From Nautilus pompilius (Eukaryota > Mollusca > Cephalopoda > Nautilida > Nautilidae), in the NCBI GenBank assembly GCA_018389105.1, contig JACATO010000305.1:248001-312000 (forward strand): a stretch of 64,000 nt of DNA, written 5' to 3'. This document shows, piece by piece, positions 28,001-39,295 of this stretch. Made by a program: the position numbers and the translations under genes. The notes under the pieces were generated by a model, which was not told the DNA's origin, ran no database searches, and worked only from the letters and a program-made list of their open reading frames with translations. How positions within the stretch are numbered: position 1 is the first letter of the stretch; every line of letters starts with the position of its first letter.

Positions 28001-30409
28001 TTCGCTTTCGCTTTTGAAAGGTGTGCGAAGTGGAAAGGAGACATACCACCAACTGTTTAAGAAGTTGTGCAGGTAATTGCTACTGATTCTGCATAACTGT
28101 GGAAGAAGTAATTGTGTATACTTAACTTTATTTATCCAACAATAAAATAAGAAAGACTAGTCTGAAGCACATTGCTAACCACTGTAAGAGTAACACCTTG
28201 AGTATTTTATCCCAATTAACCAGTTTAATTTATATATCATTAAAGCACATCTGAGTTAACCTTTTCTGGTGTGTTAACCCTTTAAATACAAATAGTTTTA
28301 GTGTAACACAGTAAACTGAGTTCATTAATTAATAGACTTCAATTTTTCTGTAATGTGAAAACCCACATTTTAGTATTTCTCTTTGAGATTCACTCACTGG
28401 AGACTTCCTTAAAATTAAATCGGATCAGACAGAGTGAAGATTAGTTGATTATCTTTTGATAATTTTAGTGGGCACAGAGTTAAATGTTCAGTCATAATGA
28501 AATCAGCTTGAATTTATGAAATAGCAGAAGAAAAGAAACTGATCCATGGATAGATAACTATCCATGGCACAGGTAATGCCATTGTATCAGCAGAAAGGTG
28601 TAGCAGTAAATAAACTGTATAAGTTAAGCAAAGATATCCAAACTTCACTGTACAGATGAAAGTTGTACATAGATAAGTAGAATCTTTTGAGTATCAAAGT
28701 ATTATCATTTTCTTATTTTTTTTGCTATTTCCCTAGCACACGTATCATCTATATAACCTTGCATAAGTATTCAAATACTTCATGATTCGTTAAGAAAGAG
28801 TTTTAGCAATTTATAGAGGTAATGTAATGATTGGTCACAAGTTTTCTGTCTACAACTGCTTGGACATGCACAAAATTTCTTTGTTGTAATAACAGTTAGT
28901 AAATTATAATTGGCCAAAGATTTTTCTCTTTGTTTGTGAAAGACCAACATTAATTTAAATATTGTCATGCTCATGAGTTTCAAAATAATAAATTAGCAAA
29001 AATATTAAAAAAACAAAGCATTTTATAATGTGTGTGTGTGTGTATATATTTATAGTTATGCTGGGCTTCATTGTGAAATCATCCTGGGATACTCAAAAGG
29101 AGCTGGTTACAAGCCAGGGATGCACATAGAGGGAAATGCTTTTCGAAATTCTTGGACTGCGGTTGCCATTGATGGATCATGGCGCTTCATCAACTGCACA
29201 TGGGCAGCGAGGCACATCACTGGCCACAAAGATGAACTACCTCAGGTGTTTCACAATTATGATGAGTTCTACTTCCTCACAGACCCTGAGGATTATATCT
29301 ACCAGCACTACCCCGATGATCCCGCATGGCAGCTGCTGGAGATTCCACTGCCTTTCTCAGAGTTCATCAACCTTCCAGTGGTGAAGTCCCCATTTTTCAA
29401 CTATGGGCTCCGGTTCTACTCAAACTATGGTGCCACCTTGACAACAGATTCAGGCCTGGTGGAAATCAGGCTAATAATGCCCAAAATTCTTGGATTTGGC
29501 TCACTGCTGGAACCATTCAACAAGTCATCTGACTCCAAAAACCTAAATGGAAGGACCCTGCTGAGGCTGGTGAAGAATGAGGCAATATTCACAGTGAGCC
29601 TGCCTCGACCTGGAGCCTACTATTTCACTATATACACCGGAGATTATTGGCATTCGGAATGCTTAGAAAGTGCCTGCTCTTTCATCATCAACTGCAAACG
29701 GTTGGTTGGGGCTCCTGCCCCACCATATCCACCTGTTCCTTTTTTTGGTCCCACGCCTGCCTTGAAAAATTTGGGGATTAAAGTTGAAAGTCATGTAGAT
29801 CCACTTGTTATCATCAATGATGACACCTTGGAAATGAAATTTAAAATGGACAAAAATGTTAAAATTACTCATTCTCTGCAGTACTTTGATATAAATGACA
29901 GCTCCATCACAGATATTGACAGATATGTATTTTTGAGATCTCGCAGTGACAGTGGTGCCACCTACATGGTGCGCTGTCCACATGAAGGTTTCTATGTTTT
30001 CTCCCTATATGCTGCTGATGGAAGGATGGAGGCTTCATCTTTAGACTGTGTGTATCGATATCTGATAGTCTGCCAGGAGCCCAATCCAGTAGTCAATGTT
30101 TTTCCCAAAACCTATCACCGATGGCAAAAGTGCACGCTGTTTGAGCCTCTTTCTGGGGACCTGATGGCAGGAAGACGGTACATGTTTCGTCTCGATGTGC
30201 CCCAGGCTGTGGAAGTGTTCGTGGTCACTGATGATGTGTGGTACCATCTGAAACGGAGAATTGGTTTCTCCTGGGAGGGAAGTATTTTGATGGCAAACAA
30301 TGCTGGAGTGGCAAAAGTGTATGCTCGATTTTCAGTTGATCGGAATGCATCCCTCTTTTCACATATGCTAGACTATGAATTACTTGAAGATACTGAGACT
30401 GAAATCTGA
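6592..30409 (+). CDS. Gene A: LIM / coiled-coil / transglutaminase-like / KY-type protein (hillarin-like), 7 exons
   Basis: Coding exons are 6592-6927, 18577-18771, 21805-22176, 25753-25884, 26488-26570, 27929-28072 and 29056-30409: 2616 nt, 871 aa. Every junction is GT-AG and keeps the frame. Domains: LIM zinc finger at residues 40-96, divergent linker 113-177, charged coiled coil about 185-300, linker to 345, transglutaminase-like core about 346-500, and three Ig-like beta units at about 527-634, 648-760 and 772-867. This order is that of hillarin, a cytoskeleton-associated protein of invertebrates related to vertebrate KY; an intracellular scaffold role is inferred. The expected catalytic Cys, His and Asp appear to be Lys409, Asn452 and Asn467, so it is probably not an enzyme. 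The start ATG has A at -3 and G at +4, and a GATAAAAG box lies just upstream. Gene B downstream is a tandem paralogue with identical intron phases. Untranslated exons upstream cannot be excluded. Confidence 0.9.
8489..8687 (+). mobile_element. TTAA-flanked MITE (piggyBac-like termini), copy 1
   Basis: Begins TTAACCCTCTGTAAACC and contains the family's internal AACTGGCTGTATA block. The right end (GTACAGGGGACTGAA) is mutated from the expected GGGTTAA. It is non-coding. The TTAA duplication and CCC...GGG ends are those of piggyBac-type elements; membership is inferred. Confidence 0.5.
11000..11245 (-). mobile_element. tRNA-derived SINE, minus strand
   Basis: On the minus strand a TGGCTCAACAGATAGACTG A-box-like head and a GAGTTTGAACCCTG B-box-like element are followed by a tail ending CTGCACCAAACTCCCG. 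That tail also occurs in the SINE at 14010. It is in gene A intron 1. Confidence 0.55.
12957..13021 (+). repeat. TA/TG microsatellite
   Basis: About 45 bases of TA repeats followed by a TG run. The mirror tract near 63165-63217 in the right arm is of different length. Typical slippage-prone dinucleotide DNA. Confidence 0.9.
13028..13320 (+). mobile_element. TTAA-flanked MITE (piggyBac-like termini), copy 2
   Basis: Best-preserved copy, 293 bp including both TTAA sites. Left end TTAACCCTTTGTATGCC and right end GTATACAAAGGGTTAA form a terminal inverted repeat. It is non-coding and lies inside the left inverted-repeat arm; its twin is at 62866-63161. Confidence 0.7.
14010..14262 (+). mobile_element. 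tRNA-derived SINE, plus strand (in left arm)
   Basis: Head GGTCTGGTGGTAGACTGCTG, body TTCACCGGCCAGCTACATGG and tail CTGCACCAAACTCCCG. These blocks recur in the copies at 31330, 51050 and 11000. An 82-codon open frame inside it is fortuitous and is repeated in the right arm. Confidence 0.55.
16150..17740 (-). mobile_element. Degenerate Tigger/pogo-family DNA transposon
   Basis: On the minus strand, broken frames read in order as a CENP-B/Tigger HTH region (EKMLAIWMEEENQKIGLSSA near 17520), a YHSQNP...NKKAQMD segment, then FLPPSKASLIQPMDQGVID and FKVYYLKRT near 16800-16890. A C-terminal GFEDLNNDDMLYL block lies near 16590. This is the Tigger DDE transposase order. Several stops and frameshifts show it is dead. 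Terminal inverted repeats were not located with confidence. It sits antisense in gene A intron 1. Confidence 0.75.
18577..18771 (+). CDS. Gene A exon 2: divergent Ser-rich linker
   Basis: 65 codons, phase 0 at both ends, acceptor TTTCAG and donor GTGATT. It is rich in Ser, Thr and Pro with no recognised domain. It sits between the LIM domain and the coiled coil. Its counterpart in gene B is only 38 codons and shows no clear similarity, so this is the least conserved exon of the pair. Its length is a multiple of three, so skipping would keep the frame. Confidence 0.75.
19886..20458. mobile_element. Candidate MITE with terminal inverted repeats
   Basis: Left end ACTTGCCAACTTTTC and the reverse complement of the right end, GACTTTCCAACTCTCC, are similar. 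The interior is non-coding with several CCAAT-like and ATTGG motifs. Superfamily not assigned. Gene A intron 2. Confidence 0.4.
21020..21530 (-). mobile_element. LINE 3' end relic (CR1/L2/jockey-like)
   Basis: Minus-strand reading gives NIKSDN-KLTKVPAQLYI, matching the TRGH-YKL-K region that precedes the conserved C-terminus of CR1/L2/jockey-type reverse transcriptases. It aligns at DNA level with the clearer copy at 22290-22640. Stops are present. Confidence 0.45.
21805..22176 (+). CDS. Gene A exon 3: coiled coil
   Basis: 124 codons opening DFEKSGVFEAQ, matching DFETSGIFDAQ at the same position in gene B. It is very rich in Glu, Lys, Arg and Leu with heptad-like spacing, a long helical coiled coil expected to dimerise or bind filaments. 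It ends ...MLLIAEK at a weak donor (AAA|GTACTG). Read-through into the intron would add VLLLFALCFCIICN and a stop. Confidence 0.87.
22290..22640 (-). mobile_element. LINE 3' end relic (CR1/L2/jockey-like)
   Basis: Minus-strand frames read TRGHNYKLAKIPVQSDIKRL, then EWNKLPTNEV and STNLFKNRI. This is the characteristic end of many LINE reverse transcriptases, usually seen as W-N-x-LP...FK-x-RLD. It is interrupted by stops and is in gene A intron 3, just after exon 3. Confidence 0.6.
23230..24960 (-). mobile_element. Degenerate hAT transposon with BED finger (ZBED5/GTF2IRD2-like)
   Basis: Minus-strand frames give, in order, a BED-type zinc finger (CLICRESVA...CNLCCHFESKH near 24780-24850), SREEFIKECMADC...FRQEQLEKTG near 24500-24600, MTTDGSPNLMGKNVGLLKRI near 24170-24220, VVNFIQARGLSQ near 24030, LKLIDLQCDPLLS near 23470, and a C-terminal dimerisation block FSVMKLNKSKLRSS near 23300-23340. 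This is the full order of domesticated-type hAT proteins. Multiple stops and frame breaks show it is dead. It lies antisense in gene A intron 3. Confidence 0.75.
25753..25884 (+). CDS. Gene A exon 4: linker
   Basis: 44 codons, phase 0 both ends, acceptor CTTTTACAG, donor GTAGCC. It contains RPPLLPPETKK and IFEQLDKRSVE, which align with PPYVGPPEFKK and VFEQLDNSVFE in gene B. It links the coiled coil to the transglutaminase-like core. Confidence 0.82.
25955..26120 (+). mobile_element. SINE fragment with intact B box
   Basis: Contains CACTGCGGCTGAGGGC followed by GAGTTCGATTCCC, a near-consensus RNA polymerase III B box, and TTGGTATGGCATACTTTCC as in the 14010 copy. Gene A intron 4. Confidence 0.5.
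26488..26570 (+). CDS. Gene A exon 5: start of transglutaminase-like core
   Basis: 83 nt, entering in phase 0 and leaving after two bases of an Arg codon (AG|G). It encodes ...DIVRDLTRNCQTELEKA, matching gene B's LVRDLTRNCENELEKA. The identical length (83 nt) in both genes confirms the splice sites. Confidence 0.87.
27218..27767. mobile_element. MITE with Tigger-type CAGT termini and TA target site
   Basis: 550-bp element flanked by TA. Left end CAGTTGTCCCTCCCCCGG; the right end in reverse complement reads CAGTCGACCCCCGCG. These are the CAGT...CCCYC ends of Tigger/pogo-related MITEs. The interior carries three CCAAT-box-like motifs (CCAATCAG, ATTGGCT, CCAATAGC) at 27485-27550. It fills much of gene A intron 5. 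Confidence 0.7.
27929..28072 (+). CDS. Gene A exon 6: transglutaminase-like core, site of the missing Cys
   Basis: 144 nt, the same length as in gene B. It completes the Arg codon, encodes ALFRWVI..., and ends ...GKETYHQLFKKLC plus AG, so the next Ser codon is split. The catalytic Cys of active KY-type proteins would fall at the Lys of GKETY (Lys409). That alignment uses recalled family motifs and has not been computed. Confidence 0.86.
28073..29055 (+). other. Gene A intron 6 (1.0 kb)
   Basis: AT-rich; ends in a TG/TA run directly before the exon 7 acceptor (TTTATAG). No mobile element recognised. Confidence 0.6.
29056..30409 (+). CDS. Gene A exon 7: rest of the core and three KY-type beta units, stop
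   Basis: Terminal coding exon, 450 codons plus TGA. It opens SYAGLHCEIILGYSKGAGY and then FRNSWTAVAIDGSWRF, the transglutaminase fold pattern with Asn where His is expected, and INCTW with Asn where Asp is expected. Three related beta units follow. The first two share a PGAYYFTIY / EGFYVFSLY strand followed by paired cysteines. A first AATAAA lies at 30481-30486, about 70 nt after the stop, with more beyond. Confidence 0.93.
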
Positions 30410-30480
30410 TTTCTCCGTAATTTCAAGCAAGTTAATATGAAAATCTTCTATAGTCAAGTTAGTTTTCAATACTAATACAA

Positions 30481-30486
30481 AATAAA
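30481..30486 (+). terminator. Candidate polyadenylation signal of gene A
   Basis: AATAAA 72 nt after the stop codon, in AT-rich DNA. Longer 3' ends using later signals are possible. Confidence 0.45.
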
Positions 30487-31329
30487 AACATTGATAAGTC
30501 TTAGTTAAAAGGAAAAAGAAACTTTGAATTTCCTTGGTATTTGTATGAATTTATTATGAAAATCTAATACATAAAGAAATTTCCTTTATGTACATGTTCT
30601 AGTGATGGATTCAGTGACCTGTACAAATCTACTTGTGCACAGATATTTAATTTTCAGAAATTCTGTTTGTGTTTTATTTTTGTGACGTTGTGTTTAAAAG
30701 CCAAATTCTAAATATTTCCTTTTCTCATTTTCATGTACCAGACAAATGTTTTGCTAGTTTACCTGGTGATCATTATTTTAAAAAAAAACAAGGTAAAGAA
30801 ATGTATATAGTGGTTCTCTTTTTTTTATATATATATTATATATATAAATCAACCATTTTTTTCTGGCATTTAGACAATTTTATTGTTTTCAATGAATCCT
30901 GGACTGATTTTGTTGGCACTGTTTTTGTTAATTTTAAATAATTTAGGGGTTTTTTTTAATCTATTTTTATATATTTTAAAGTTTTTCAAATAGTGGATTG
31001 TAGAGTTGCTAGAAACCAGTCTTTTTAAAGAAAAATAACCATAGCGTTTTGGGGGGGGGCTGAGCTGTTTAGCAGGAATCATGTATCAGTTAACATTCGG
31101 CCGTTAAGTCGTGTTACATATAGAGAACTTGATAAAATTATTACAAGTTCTGGGAGACACTGCTGATCAGCAAATGATGCGTCTCCCTAATGCATTCCTA
31201 ACCTGTTTAAGTCGCGGAGAACTAGGAAAATCCTGATTCAGAGAAAATCTTGCTCACCTGCAGTTATTTGCTTCTGTCTATGAATTATTTGATGTGGTGG
31301 CTTTAGTTTTGTGTGTGTGTGGGTGCGTG

Positions 31330-31680
31330 GGTGTTAATAGACCACTGGACTGCGTAGCTGAAGGCCCAAGTTCAAATTCTGTTTGGAACCAGCTTGGGGC
31401 TTGCTATTTCACCAGCCAGTCACATGGATTTCTTTCAGGTTCCTCTCACATCCCAAAATGAAGGGTTATATTAGGGTTTTCCAGTGCATGTGACAGTGAT
31501 TATGCAGGTAACTCTTGACTGGCTTGCACCTTGAGTAGTGTTTGAAAACCCCAGCCTTACTTGGGTAACTTGTTTTGTCACCAAGGCTGATATCCCTACA
31601 CCATCCTCCTTGCTTACTGCTGTGAGATGTCCTTAGACCCTTAAAAATTAGGACAGGGGTTCACCAAGAAGAAGATTGTT
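31330..31680 (+). mobile_element. SINE of the same family in the intergenic spacer
   Basis: Head GACCACTGGACTGCGTAGCT, B-box-like AAGTTCAAATTCT and body TTTCACCAGCCAGTCACATG. It lies 0.9 kb downstream of gene A. Confidence 0.5.
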
Positions 31681-34600
31681 GTTGCTAAACACTAACTGAA
31701 TTTCAGAATTTCAACACATGATAAGAATACCTGAATTGTACAGAAGGCTTTTAAATTATTATTTGTTTCACTGTCAAATGTGTTATTTTTCTCTTCTACT
31801 TTCCTGTAGTTTTTATATTTGACTTTCAGTTCTTTAAACCAGACACACTAAGCCTCTGTCTCTCTCTTTTAATTTTTTTAAATATCGTTTGTCATAAAGT
31901 TTTTCATCCATTTCTACCTGTGATATTATCTTTTGCAATTTTTTGGACATTAGAGATCACAGAACAAGAGTTTTCCATTCAACGAGGCACAGTGCAAAGA
32001 GTTATCTGATATCCTTACTAATTTTACTAGTCTGAAATTTATAGCGGTATCCCACAATGCTTCGCATGGTGCTCTGGTGGTGAGGCAAAGGATGTTCAAA
32101 GATATGCACCCTCTGTGGGTTTGAAATATGTTCCACTTAAAACTCTCAAGAGATTTAAAACAGTGTGATCTAAAGAGATCACACATTGATTTCTGATATC
32201 ATTAATGTGCAACACAATTTGTAGTATTTTTCACTGCAAATTAAACTTTTTTTTTTCAACAAATTTATAAATGTTGAAAATCTATCTGTTGCATATTTTC
32301 ATATTTTCCCCAGAATACTTAGCACAGACTAATTCTGGCAACATGAAATTTGACATTTGTAAGTGAGCAGTCACTCTCTTGATGGTGAATCTTGGAGTGA
32401 CTTCCCTTTCCCACATTATTTTGGTCAGAAAAGAATTATCTTCCCTTACTTAGTTAATATTACATACTTTATCCTTTTCTCTTGTCATATACGCTAGTGA
32501 GTCCTCATTAGTTAGACCTATAGCTGCCTACATTTTTAAGAAATAGGAATACTTATTTATTCACAGTTTGTTAAGAAATTTATAGGTTCCGTAGCTTTCT
32601 AGCAGACTTTGGAAGTTCCAAGAATTTCTGGGGGCAGATAATTAGAATTACGAAGTGCTTTATTTGTTAAACCTCCAGAAATTAAATGTATTAATGCAAA
32701 CTATTCCTCTTTAACTTTGTATCCAATATACATTGAAGAGTTTGTTGCTGAAGCTTTATCCAAAAACATTCACTGAAAGTCATACTTGTGATCATGAACT
32801 TAGACACCATCTTGAAAATTCAAAGTGATTATTTATGTTTTCACCGAGTAGAGATCTCCACTAGAATATACCTGCCAGCCAAGCCAGCATGGATAATTAA
32901 ACATGGATGTTTTTGTGCTTTTTCAAAATTAAACAAGACTAAAAAAAAAATTATGCACTTCACAATTTAGTTACCATTTGATGAAGCACAGAACTATTGT
33001 GTAACACCATCTAAAATAAAACTGTTATGTCAGTCAGACATTAATTACTTCAAAAATAAATGATAGAATAAATATTTACTGATGTTAAGTTGATAAATGT
33101 ATTACATTTTATCTTTATTATTGATTTTTTTATTTTGTTCTTCTGTGATCTGTTGAGAAAGATATGCTTTATGTATGGAGAAGTATAAAACAGAAACAGT
33201 TTTCTTAAGTCTCATTATTGAGGTAGATGTGGTAAATAGATTTCCTGTTGTATAACCAGCTGTACTGTTTATTGGTAATACATGTGGTCTTCATGACTGT
33301 GAGGACATGTAGAATTATAGTTTTGTCCTGCCTCTGACAAAATGCATAGATGTTAATTCTCTGAGAACATTAGTGCCTTTGCAACTCAATCTCTCTCTCT
33401 CTCTTTTTTTAAAGAGATTCCAGTTAAACTGAATTTAAATAGTCCCGAGGAACTGCTTGAAAAACTTTGAGAAATCAGTAAATAATAATATTTTTTAATT
33501 TAACAAAAAAAAAATTGTATATAAGCAGGCAAGACAAAAGGTCCCTTATCATCATTTTTTTTCATCAGTAAAGAGTGGTAAGAAAATAGATCCATTGTTA
33601 AGATTTTAAAAAGCTAAATTTTAGGTTATTGGATGTATTCAGGAAATATCCCATAACCTCCATCTGTGTGTGTACACAGTTAATGTTATCTTCAAATTCA
33701 TTACACACATTTTTTAAAACTTTACTTGTCAGTTTTGTTTTTTAAATTACAGGGTGGTACACACTTAAATTGAGAATGAGAGATTCATGTTTCTGTATCC
33801 ACAATTTCTTTTAAAATGGGTTTATTTAGCCATGAAAAACAATGTTTATTTATAGATGTTACCTTTGTCATCTTTTCTTTGATCTTCCTAACACAAACTG
33901 GCATTGAACTTGACCTGTTAGTTAATAGTGTCTTGGTAGATAACACCTTCTCATTATCCTTTTTTTACACAAGTCTTTGTGTTCAATTTACCTGGGATAC
34001 AATTGTATTTAAGTGCATCTAAAACTACTCTTAATATTAGGTAGGTTTGTCATGATTGAAGCAGCTGTGAATATGATTTTGAGCTATGAGATTGCAATGC
34101 ATTTTGGGAATCTTTTCTAGATTATTAGCAGGTAGAATCTCAATTCACATTGCATACATAGCTGCTTAAGTTTACAAAAAACAAATAACCCAGTATTTAA
34201 AGCTTTTGAGATAAGATTTAAGTTTGTTGTTTTTTTTTTATGATCATCTTAATTTTATAACTTCAATTCCAAAACGTTGTATGCTGAATGGGGAATTTTA
34301 TTCCCTGCATCTTGACTAGAAAAATTACAGAAGGGCATAGACGTATTGCCATTAAAGCAAAAAGAGAGCGAGTTTTATCAGTATCCGCTCGTAACTTCTG
34401 TCCATGTTCATTTTACTTACCCAGGGTTAAATATTAAAAAGGAAATAAACTTCCAGTTTTTGGTTTGACTGATTTCAAAGAGAAGCCACTTCTGATTTTT
34501 GATCAATTCAGTCTATACAAGATTGTTGTTTCGTTTAAAAAAAATGGCAGCATTCATCAGTTACGTAAATAAAGATGAAGCCCATCTGCACACAACTACA

Positions 34601-35399
34601 GTGGTATTATTTCAGATGGGTTTTATTTGAATGCCTCTAGCGCTGTTTTTATTTTTCATTAAATTTTGTTATTTTAAAAGGAGAGACTTTTCAAACAATC
34701 ATCTATGAGAAAGGTGGGACTGTTTTAAATTAAGGTTCTTGTGAATAAATAGCCAAACAGCATCAGTATCTGCTGAGCCAGGACAATTATTCCTTTGTTC
34801 TTACGGTTTTCCTAAAAAAATAACAACAACAACAAACTACCAACCATCCATTAAAATCAGATGTTCAATATCTTCACCATATTAGTAATGTCAGGTCAGT
34901 CTATTTAAAATTGGAGCTTGCCTCCTTTGCTGTAAAGATAAATACCGAATGATTTTTAGGAAATTAATCTTTTTACAATTGGAGAATGGATTAGATAGCA
35001 GTTGGTACAAATAATACTGTTATATTTCTTAAAATATTCCACCATTAGAATGTGTATTGTAAAATAGTGAAAATATTCCCACACATTCCATTGTATTTAA
35101 TAAAATTACTATACTTTTTTTTTAAATTTGGGGCATATATAAAAATGTTGTTGTATTTTATATCTCGTTGTAAATTTATCAAACCTGTTCTGTTTTTGCC
35201 AGTTTACCAAAATTTGTGTTTGTGTAATTTTAGAGATGGAGTTCTTACAAAGCGTTTTGTGAATTTAAAGAAAAATTCTGTTATAAAATATATATATATA
35301 AGAAATTTTGTGTTATAATGTCCATATTTGTACATCAAGCAAGGTAAACAGTAGACTGTAGATTGTGCAATTCTTAGTTCAGAATCAAATGATGCAAGT

Positions 35400-35612
35400 A
35401 TTTTAACCTTACTTATATCATCTATCACCTCAGCCTAGAAGTGAGCACTAGTTGTTACTTTTGTTGAACTGGCTGTATAATTTGTCAGTGCACTCTCAAC
35501 ACAAAACACCTGGGGTCAGATTGATTGATGCAGGTTCGCTATTACAAAGAGTAATACAGGTCTGAAGGGTGTTTGGATGCAAGTCCACCCCAGGTGGTAT
35601 GCAGGGGGTTAA
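35400..35612 (+). mobile_element. TTAA MITE, copy 3 (5' end decayed)
   Basis: Shares the internal ACCTTACTTA and AACTGGCTGTATA blocks with the other copies and ends GGTATGCAGGGGGTTAA at 35612. The left terminus is lost. Located in the gene A-gene B spacer. Confidence 0.5.
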
Positions 35613-38600
35613 TAAATGTAAGATCACTTTGATAAGGAAATCAGCCTCTTCTAATGAAAATAATTTATGGAAAATTAGTAATAAATAAGATACATAATTT
35701 AGTTCTTCATCAACATCACAATCATGAATTAATACAGGAGAAAAACCTTTATTGTTATGTGTAATGTTAGCAATCTAGGTATTATAAATTTCTTTTTTAA
35801 CTTTATTTACTTATTTATTTTAAATTTCTCCTCAACTCAGGAAATATATAAAACAATATTTTATCATTTGTCACAGGAGAAAGTTAATTTTGTTTCAGAA
35901 GTCATTACAAAATGATATTACAAAGATTAGCAAAAAAAAAAAGAGAGAAAGAATACAAATGAAAATTCAAATAATCAAAAACAAGTGGAAAAATATTTTT
36001 TTTTTTACACTTATGCTAAATTTTATTTACTTTATTTATTTTTGCCTTTCGCTGCCAATTTAAATGATTTTAAATATTCTCTCCTGCAAATCCCTTTTTT
36101 TTCTGTCAATGTAGAATCAAATTTTTTTTAACATCCACTAGATATTCCAGCATAGCCTGCTCCCATGTGGTATTCCACTTCTAGTGATTTGTGTAGACCA
36201 TTGCAGTCATCAAGATGTATTCATATCTATCTTGCTATTCCTCAGTAGCCATGTTGGCCTATATGCCATCTTAATCTTGAATTAAAAATCATTGTGGAGC
36301 GAGTGGGAGAGGGGCTAAATCACAAAATTGAGCTGAAGAATTTTGTTTTGTGAGATAATGAAACTGAAAGGCATCTGGATGCACTTTGGTGTCTGTGTAA
36401 ATTTTTTACCATCAGAGTTTTTCTCAAGTTTCTAATTTTCTTTCTTTCTTTAGTTATCGTTAAATTAGAAATGAGACAGAGGATTCTGATTGATGTAAAA
36501 AGGCAGTACTACTGTTGGTTGTCTCTTGGCAGAAGCTAGCACTTCCGCCATTTGCATTGTGTGGAAAGCTTGCTCAACTGCAGACCCATTACAGAAGGAT
36601 TCTAGACCATGATGGCTGGATTTGGAAAGGGATCTCAAGATTGATTTTGTAGATTCTATTCTAGTCATTTATTAACTGCTGCATAACCTTAAACATTGGA
36701 TTTCTTTAATTTTCCTAATTTTTCATGCATTAATTCTTTTTCTCCTACTATATTTATTTCTCATTTTGCATTAATACTACTTTCTCTTTTTGAGACAAAT
36801 TTGACTTGGTAGAAATACCTTTGTTAATGGTAAAAATGAGAAGGATTGAAGAGAATAATGGTTGGGAAAATGACATTAAATATGATATACCAATTAGCAA
36901 AAAAAGAATTTGAAATGTTCTTTTTAAAGATTTGAAAAAAAGCACACTGTGAAAAGAAGAAAAGTTTAGATTGCAAAGCGGTAGCTTTACTATGGGAAAT
37001 CTGGATTCAATTCGATGGATAAGGTTTCTCTTAAGCCTTTCTTTACAAAACATGTAACCATGACAGCTTTATTTTCACAGTGACATAACCTAGCTACCAT
37101 CCAGTTACCTGCCATTGAATAAGGTATGTTAGTTAAACACTGAAACCTTTCTGATGTAGGCATGCATATCTGAAGAAGAAGATTCAATGACGGTACATTG
37201 AGAGGATGCTATGAGGAAAAACTGGAAATAGTTAGTTTTGTTTTCACACACTTCCAGCAGAGTGTCCAAAAGTTTAAGCAGAGTGTAAAACCTGATGTAT
37301 TACTTTAAGATCAGTATTTGAGGGGGGAAGCTTATTGAGATTCTTCCTCTAGTTTATTTCAGAAAAGGGGCTACCGTATACATTTAAAAAAAAACTAAAA
37401 TTTTGCTAAAACACCAAAATGTTTATATTTTAATTAACTTTCTTGCATCAAGAAATATGCTTTATGAATGTAGTAAAACTAGTTGTGTATGCATAATTGT
37501 ATTTGCTTCATCTGTTTTGAATATTTTTTTTTTGAAAGTGCATATTAATATGGTGGTGAAGATGGAAATATTAGATGCTGTTGTTACAAAAAAAATAAAA
37601 TATAATTTTATATCTGAAAAGCAGTTGTTGTTTTTCCTGTCCAAGACCCGATTTAGTTCAATGTTTATTCTTGCTTTCCTAATGATAAATGAAGAACAAT
37701 TTGAATTTAAGCAAAAATGTCTGTTAGCAAAGTCATAATGATAAACAAACAGTAATTTTTAAAATAAACTCTTAAGTTCATTATCCATCAAGGAAAATGC
37801 AGTTCAGAGTGGAAATTATATGAAAATATACAATTTCAATTGATGCTATCGCAATAGGCATGACTAATTGTTTATAGAAGGCTAAATATGTGCATGAAAC
37901 ATTCAAATGAAGCCCAGGATCTGGATGCAATTTCAAAAGATTCTATTTCAGCTGAGTTTCAGTTAAATTTGATTTCTGATAGTAATTTGCAAGTCTTTAA
38001 TGTGTTATAGAAATTAACTACTGTAACGGTTGGCAACAGATTGATCAAGTCATTGTAACCTCAGCGCTAACACTAGATTAATTACTTCTAAGCAGGGAAT
38101 TTGTGAGCAGTTGAGTTATAGCTGATCTTCGTGTTGAAGCCGTCTCATTGTAATCTTGATTAGTATGTAAAAAAGAAAAAAAAAAATATCTCCAGAAATA
38201 ACACTTGCAAAGCGATTTTCTATGACAGCGCATGGAATAGCTCAACAAGTGGGGGAAGCAAGCTCCTTGCAGGGCCACATACTGTCTGCAACAAAACACG
38301 GTATGTGCGAGAGAAGGATGCCAGAAAAATACTTCCAATTATCTAAAAATGCAACGAGAGCAGCTAGTTTCCTAATTGTGTCTTATCTTGTTCATGACTA
38401 TTCTTTTTTTTTAAAAAAAGCCAAATCACATAGAATATATAAGGTAAGCAAATATACCTCAGCTTACCAGGAGATCTATGTTAGCAGCTACAACTTTAAA
38501 AAATAAATAGATAAATAAGAGACTCGTGTGGTAACCCACAGGTGGCGGTATGGTAATCTGAGGTTAAGGTGAGCCGCTTCTTTAGGCTGTGCTTCCGTCG

Positions 38601-39183
38601 TATTATCCATCCACTGTCTGTTCCCTGCCTACTCTGTCACTTTCTTATACACGTTTAACTCTATACCGCCGCCAAATACTTAACGGGTGGAGGTGGGAGG
38701 AAGTATTTTAATGCTGTCTTTAGAGTCCAAAAACTTCGGACAACTGGTGCTAATTTCGAAGAATTCACCTGAATAATCACTACTGGTGGCAGTTGGCACT
38801 GAGATAATGCGGAGTGGATTTCAGCGAACGTAAACTGGGTCACGACGGTTCGATATATAGATCGATATATTTCTCAGAGTAACACTAATTACCTCCCCTG
38901 GTCGTATTATAGATTAAAACAATTTTTAATCTCTTTATTATTATTATTATTTTATTATTATTATTGTTGTTGTAGATCTTCCGCGCGGATTAACGGGAAG
39001 AATTCCCCTCCCCTTCCCGGGTGTGGGGGCCGGGGCCGGGGTCAGGAATTCCGGGTCTGTGCAGATATGAGGTGAACTGAGATGACCCCGGCTGGGGGAG
39101 GGAGGGGGGGGGGGACAATGAATGACGAATCGCGGGCCGGGGAGATTTTTCTAGTCAGTCGCCTGTCGCCGCCCGACAGGGAA

Positions 39184-39192
39184 AAGATGGCG
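39184..39192 (+). promoter_or_regulatory. YY1-like motif upstream of gene B
   Basis: AAGATGGCG within CpG-rich DNA about 105-110 bp before the gene B ATG. The sequence matches the core of the animal YY1 site, often found near transcription starts of CpG-island genes. Confidence 0.3.
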
Positions 39193-39295
39193 CGCGGCGG
39201 AAGGGCCGGAACGGGCGCAGTCGGTGGGGCCCCCCCGTGATGGGCAGCAGGCGCTGTAGCGGTGGACAGAGGAAACCTTTAGCTCGGCGGCGGCT

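Larger units (their letters stand above)
30410..39295. other. Intergenic spacer between gene A and gene B (8.9 kb)
   Basis: First comes the gene A 3' UTR, then AT-rich DNA with a SINE (31330) and a TTAA MITE relic (35400-35612). Short open frames here are small, AT-biased and without family motifs. GC content rises sharply from about 38990 towards gene B, and the gene B promoter is expected there. Confidence 0.6.
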